DNA of 6,378 nt, taken from positions 1-6,378 of the forward strand of contig JBHIBR010000112.1 of NCBI GenBank assembly GCA_046759145.1, written 5' to 3'. The DNA is from JBHIBR01 sp046759145 [NCBI: Nitrospinota bacterium] (GTDB lineage Bacteria > UBA8248). Position 1 is the first letter of the stretch. Each line of letters starts with the position of its first letter. The notes under the pieces were generated by a model. The model saw only the letters and a program-made list of their open reading frames with translations. It ran no database searches and was not told the origin of the DNA. This document shows positions 4,681-6,378 of the stretch, in pieces. The translations under genes and the position numbers were made by a program.

Positions 4681-5942
4681 TGGCGACGGCGACGGAGGTA
4701 AGGCGGCGCGCTCCCATCAAGACCCAGGTGGGGCTGGGAGTGCGAGCCATCGAGTTCCTGCTGAGGTACGGGATCCTCGTCGTAGGCGCGCTCCTTGTCC
4801 TGGCGCCCTTCATCTTAAACGGGATCACCTCCCTGGCCTTGTATGCGGAGGACGAGGGATGGGCCGCCGCCCCTCTCATCCGGGGAATTCAAAACACCCT
4901 GCCGAATGTTCCGCTCATGATTCAGATCATGGTCTATGCCCTCTATGGGATCGCCTTCAACATCGCCCTCGGCTATACGGGGGTCCTTTCGCTGGGGCAC
5001 TGCGCCTTCTTCGGCATCGGGGGCTACGCGGCAGGCCTCCTCTTCGCCTGGTTCAAGCAGGGCACGCCAGTCCCTGCGGGGCTGACCCAGTTCTTTCTCG
5101 GATTCCCCATGGAATACGCCCTCCTGGCGACCGTGGTCTCCACCTTCCTCGTCGCCTTGGGGATGGGATTCCTCTGCCAGCGCAAGCTGGGGGTCTACTT
5201 CGCCATCCTCACCCTGGCCATCTCTCAGGTCTTCTACTATGCTGCCCAGACCTTCGATGACCTGACGGGTGGAACAGATGGCCTGGGAGGTCTGGAGAAC
5301 ATTCGGCTGGGAACCCTCGGCCTTCGCCTGGGAGTCGTCGACGCACAGAAGACCTACTGGTTTGTGTTGATCACCAGTGCCGTCTGCGTCTTTCTGATCT
5401 GGCAGATCCTCCGCTCCCCCTACGGGCAGGTGCTTCGCGCCATCAAGGAGAACGAGGAGCGGGCGCGGGCGTGCGGCTACAACACCCAGCGCATCAAGCT
5501 GACGGCCTTTGTCGTCTCGGGGGTCTTCTCGGGTATCGCGGGTTACCTGGCCATCGTCTACGGGGAGTCCGTCCCCATCGAGAACATCCACTGGTCGAAC
5601 TCGGGGACCGTCGTCATCATCTCCCTCTTCGGGGGAACGGGGGTCTTCCTCGGGCCGGCGGTGGGCTCCTTCATCTACTGGTATCTTCGCCAGCTCATGA
5701 GCACACAGTTCGTCACCTTCTGGCAGGGTTTCGAGTACTGGGAGGCCTGGGTGGGGGGCATCTTCGTCCTGATCGTGCTCTTCCTGCCGGAGGGCATCCT
5801 GGGCACTTTGCGGAAGCTCGCTCTGAACTACCGGGCGAAGCGCTACCAGGCGGTTTCGGAGGGCCTCGAGCAGGCCGCCGAGGCCGCCCCGGTCGCCCCC
5901 GCCGTCGAGGGAGCGAGGGCCCCCGACCGTGGCGCTCCTTGA
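4680..5942 (+). CDS. livM: Branched-chain amino acid-type ABC transporter permease, LivM family
   Basis: A 420-residue membrane protein. ATG 4680 overlaps the livH stop by one base; AAGGGG at 4664-4669 is a fair Shine-Dalgarno. Residues 26-48 are a first membrane segment (LLRYGILVVGALLVLAPFIL). After an amphipathic stretch comes the LivM hallmark ALYGIAFNIALGYTGVLSLG followed by HCAFFGIGGYAAGLL (about 88-120); relatives usually have HAAF where this one has HCAF. The coupling loop RSPYGQVLRAIKENEERARACG lies at about 245-267, then FVVSGVFSGIAGYLA and SLFGGTGVFLGPAVG, with LPEGILGTLRKL near the end. The last 35 or so residues are a hydrophilic Ala/Pro/Glu-rich tail with no recognisable domain, and its last codons overlap livG. 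The protein pairs with LivH to form the translocation pore. Family assignment is firm; solute specificity is unknown. Confidence 0.92.
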   Translation: MATATEVRRRAPIKTQVGLGVRAIEFLLRYGILVVGALLVLAPFILNGITSLALYAEDEGWAAAPLIRGIQNTLPNVPLMIQIMVYALYGIAFNIALGYTGVLSLGHCAFFGIGGYAAGLLFAWFKQGTPVPAGLTQFFLGFPMEYALLATVVSTFLVALGMGFLCQRKLGVYFAILTLAISQVFYYAAQTFDDLTGGTDGLGGLENIRLGTLGLRLGVVDAQKTYWFVLITSAVCVFLIWQILRSPYGQVLRAIKENEERARACGYNTQRIKLTAFVVSGVFSGIAGYLAIVYGESVPIENIHWSNSGTVVIISLFGGTGVFLGPAVGSFIYWYLRQLMSTQFVTFWQGFEYWEAWVGGIFVLIVLFLPEGILGTLRKLALNYRAKRYQAVSEGLEQAAEAAPVAPAVEGARAPDRGAP

Positions 5943-6378
5943 GACGCGGGACCTGACGAAAAACTTCGGCGGCCTGGTCGCCGTGAACGGGGTGGACTAC
6001 CGCGCCGATGAGGGTGCGCTGCGCGCCATCATCGGCCCCAACGGGGCGGGGAAGACCACCTTCTTCAACATGGTGGCGGGGGCCCTCCCCGCCACCCGGG
6101 GTCAGATCTTCTTCCGCGGGGAGGACATTACCCACCTCTCCCCCCACGAGCGCTCCCACAAGGGGATCAGCCGCACGTATCAGCTCACCAACGTCTTCTC
6201 CGACCTCTCGGCCCTGGAGAACATCCGCATCGCCGCCCAGTCGCGCAAGACCAGCTACAATTTCTGGTCCAGGGTGGAAAGCCACCGCGAGCTCACCGAG
6301 AAGGCTGAGCAGATCTTGGAGGACGTGCAGCTCGCGGACAAGCGCGATTTCCCTGCCTCGGCCCTGGCCCACGGGGAA
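5929..6378 (+). CDS. livG: ABC transporter ATP-binding protein, LivG family, 3'-truncated by window edge
   Basis: The first 150 codons of the transporter ATPase; the frame runs off the right edge. GTG 5929 overlaps the end of livM by 14 bases; GAGGG at 5915-5919 is a Shine-Dalgarno 9 bases upstream. The start ALLETRDLTKNFGGLVAVNGV is the normal LivG opening (first strand, then the aromatic A-loop region with Phe13). Walker A is GPNGAGKTT (36-44), followed by FFNMVAGALPATRGQIFFRGEDIT. The Q-loop glutamine is Gln85 in ISRTYQLTNVF. The RIAAQSR segment and the long helical insert that follow (about 112-140) fit the LivG family. The window ends in ALAHGE, just at the signature region, so Walker B and the switch histidine are not visible. 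It would energise LivHM import, usually with a LivF partner encoded next. Confidence 0.92.
   Translation, partial: MALLETRDLTKNFGGLVAVNGVDYRADEGALRAIIGPNGAGKTTFFNMVAGALPATRGQIFFRGEDITHLSPHERSHKGISRTYQLTNVFSDLSALENIRIAAQSRKTSYNFWSRVESHRELTEKAEQILEDVQLADKRDFPASALAHGE

Noticed and set aside
4815-5591. 258-codon minus-strand open frame opposite livM
   Set aside because: Same reason: an antisense shadow of a clear LivM permease.
1-6378. tRNA, rRNA, CRISPR array, insertion sequence or transposase
   Set aside because: Looked for on both strands by eye; no cloverleaf, regularly spaced repeats, terminal inverted repeats or transposase motifs were seen.

Overview
The window is a high-GC bacterial segment in which every supportable gene lies on the + strand. 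It holds the 3' end of a corrinoid-activating (RACo-type) ATPase gene, a complete gene for an iodothyronine deiodinase-like redox protein that reads through an in-frame TGA (a probable selenoprotein), and four genes of a HAAT/Liv-type ABC importer: Tat-exported binding protein, two permeases, and the first 150 codons of an ATPase. The set fits an uncultured, probably anaerobic or metabolically versatile bacterium that makes selenocysteine and uses corrinoid methyl transfer. Desulfobacterota, Rokubacteria/NC10 or Tectomicrobia-like lineages come to mind, but the taxonomy is a guess from gene content and GC; no marker gene is present.

Layout. Bases 1-995: C-terminal part of the ASKHA-domain (DUF4445) corrinoid activator, cut by the left edge. 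Bases 996-1326: no convincing gene; GC-rich inverted repeats, then a short AT-rich stretch with a perfect TATAAT and an overlapping-distance dyad resembling a LexA box, then a good Shine-Dalgarno. Bases 1327-2028: the deiodinase-like gene, 233 residues if TGA at 1594-1596 is decoded as Sec (residue 90). A hairpin that meets the bacterial SECIS rules follows the TGA. Bases 2032-2055: probable intrinsic terminator. Bases 2029-2354: no convincing gene; AT-rich leader of the transporter operon. Bases 2355-3608: substrate-binding protein. Bases 3609-3714: structured intercistronic RNA with a long bulged hairpin. Bases 3715-4680, 4680-5942 and 5929-6378: livH-, livM- and livG-like genes with overlapping ends, clearly one operon running off the right edge.

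How they work together. The binding protein would capture a small organic solute in the periplasm and pass it to the LivH/LivM channel, powered by LivG and presumably a LivF beyond the edge. The substrate cannot be read from sequence; families of this kind take amino acids, amides, urea or aromatic acids. The corrinoid activator would reductively reactivate Co(II) corrinoid proteins in a methyltransferase system that is probably encoded upstream. The deiodinase-like protein has a thioredoxin fold with Sec at the redox position. Whether it works with the importer, for example on a halogenated or peroxidic substrate, is open. The most interesting item is the selenoprotein, because an ordinary gene call would split or truncate it at the TGA.
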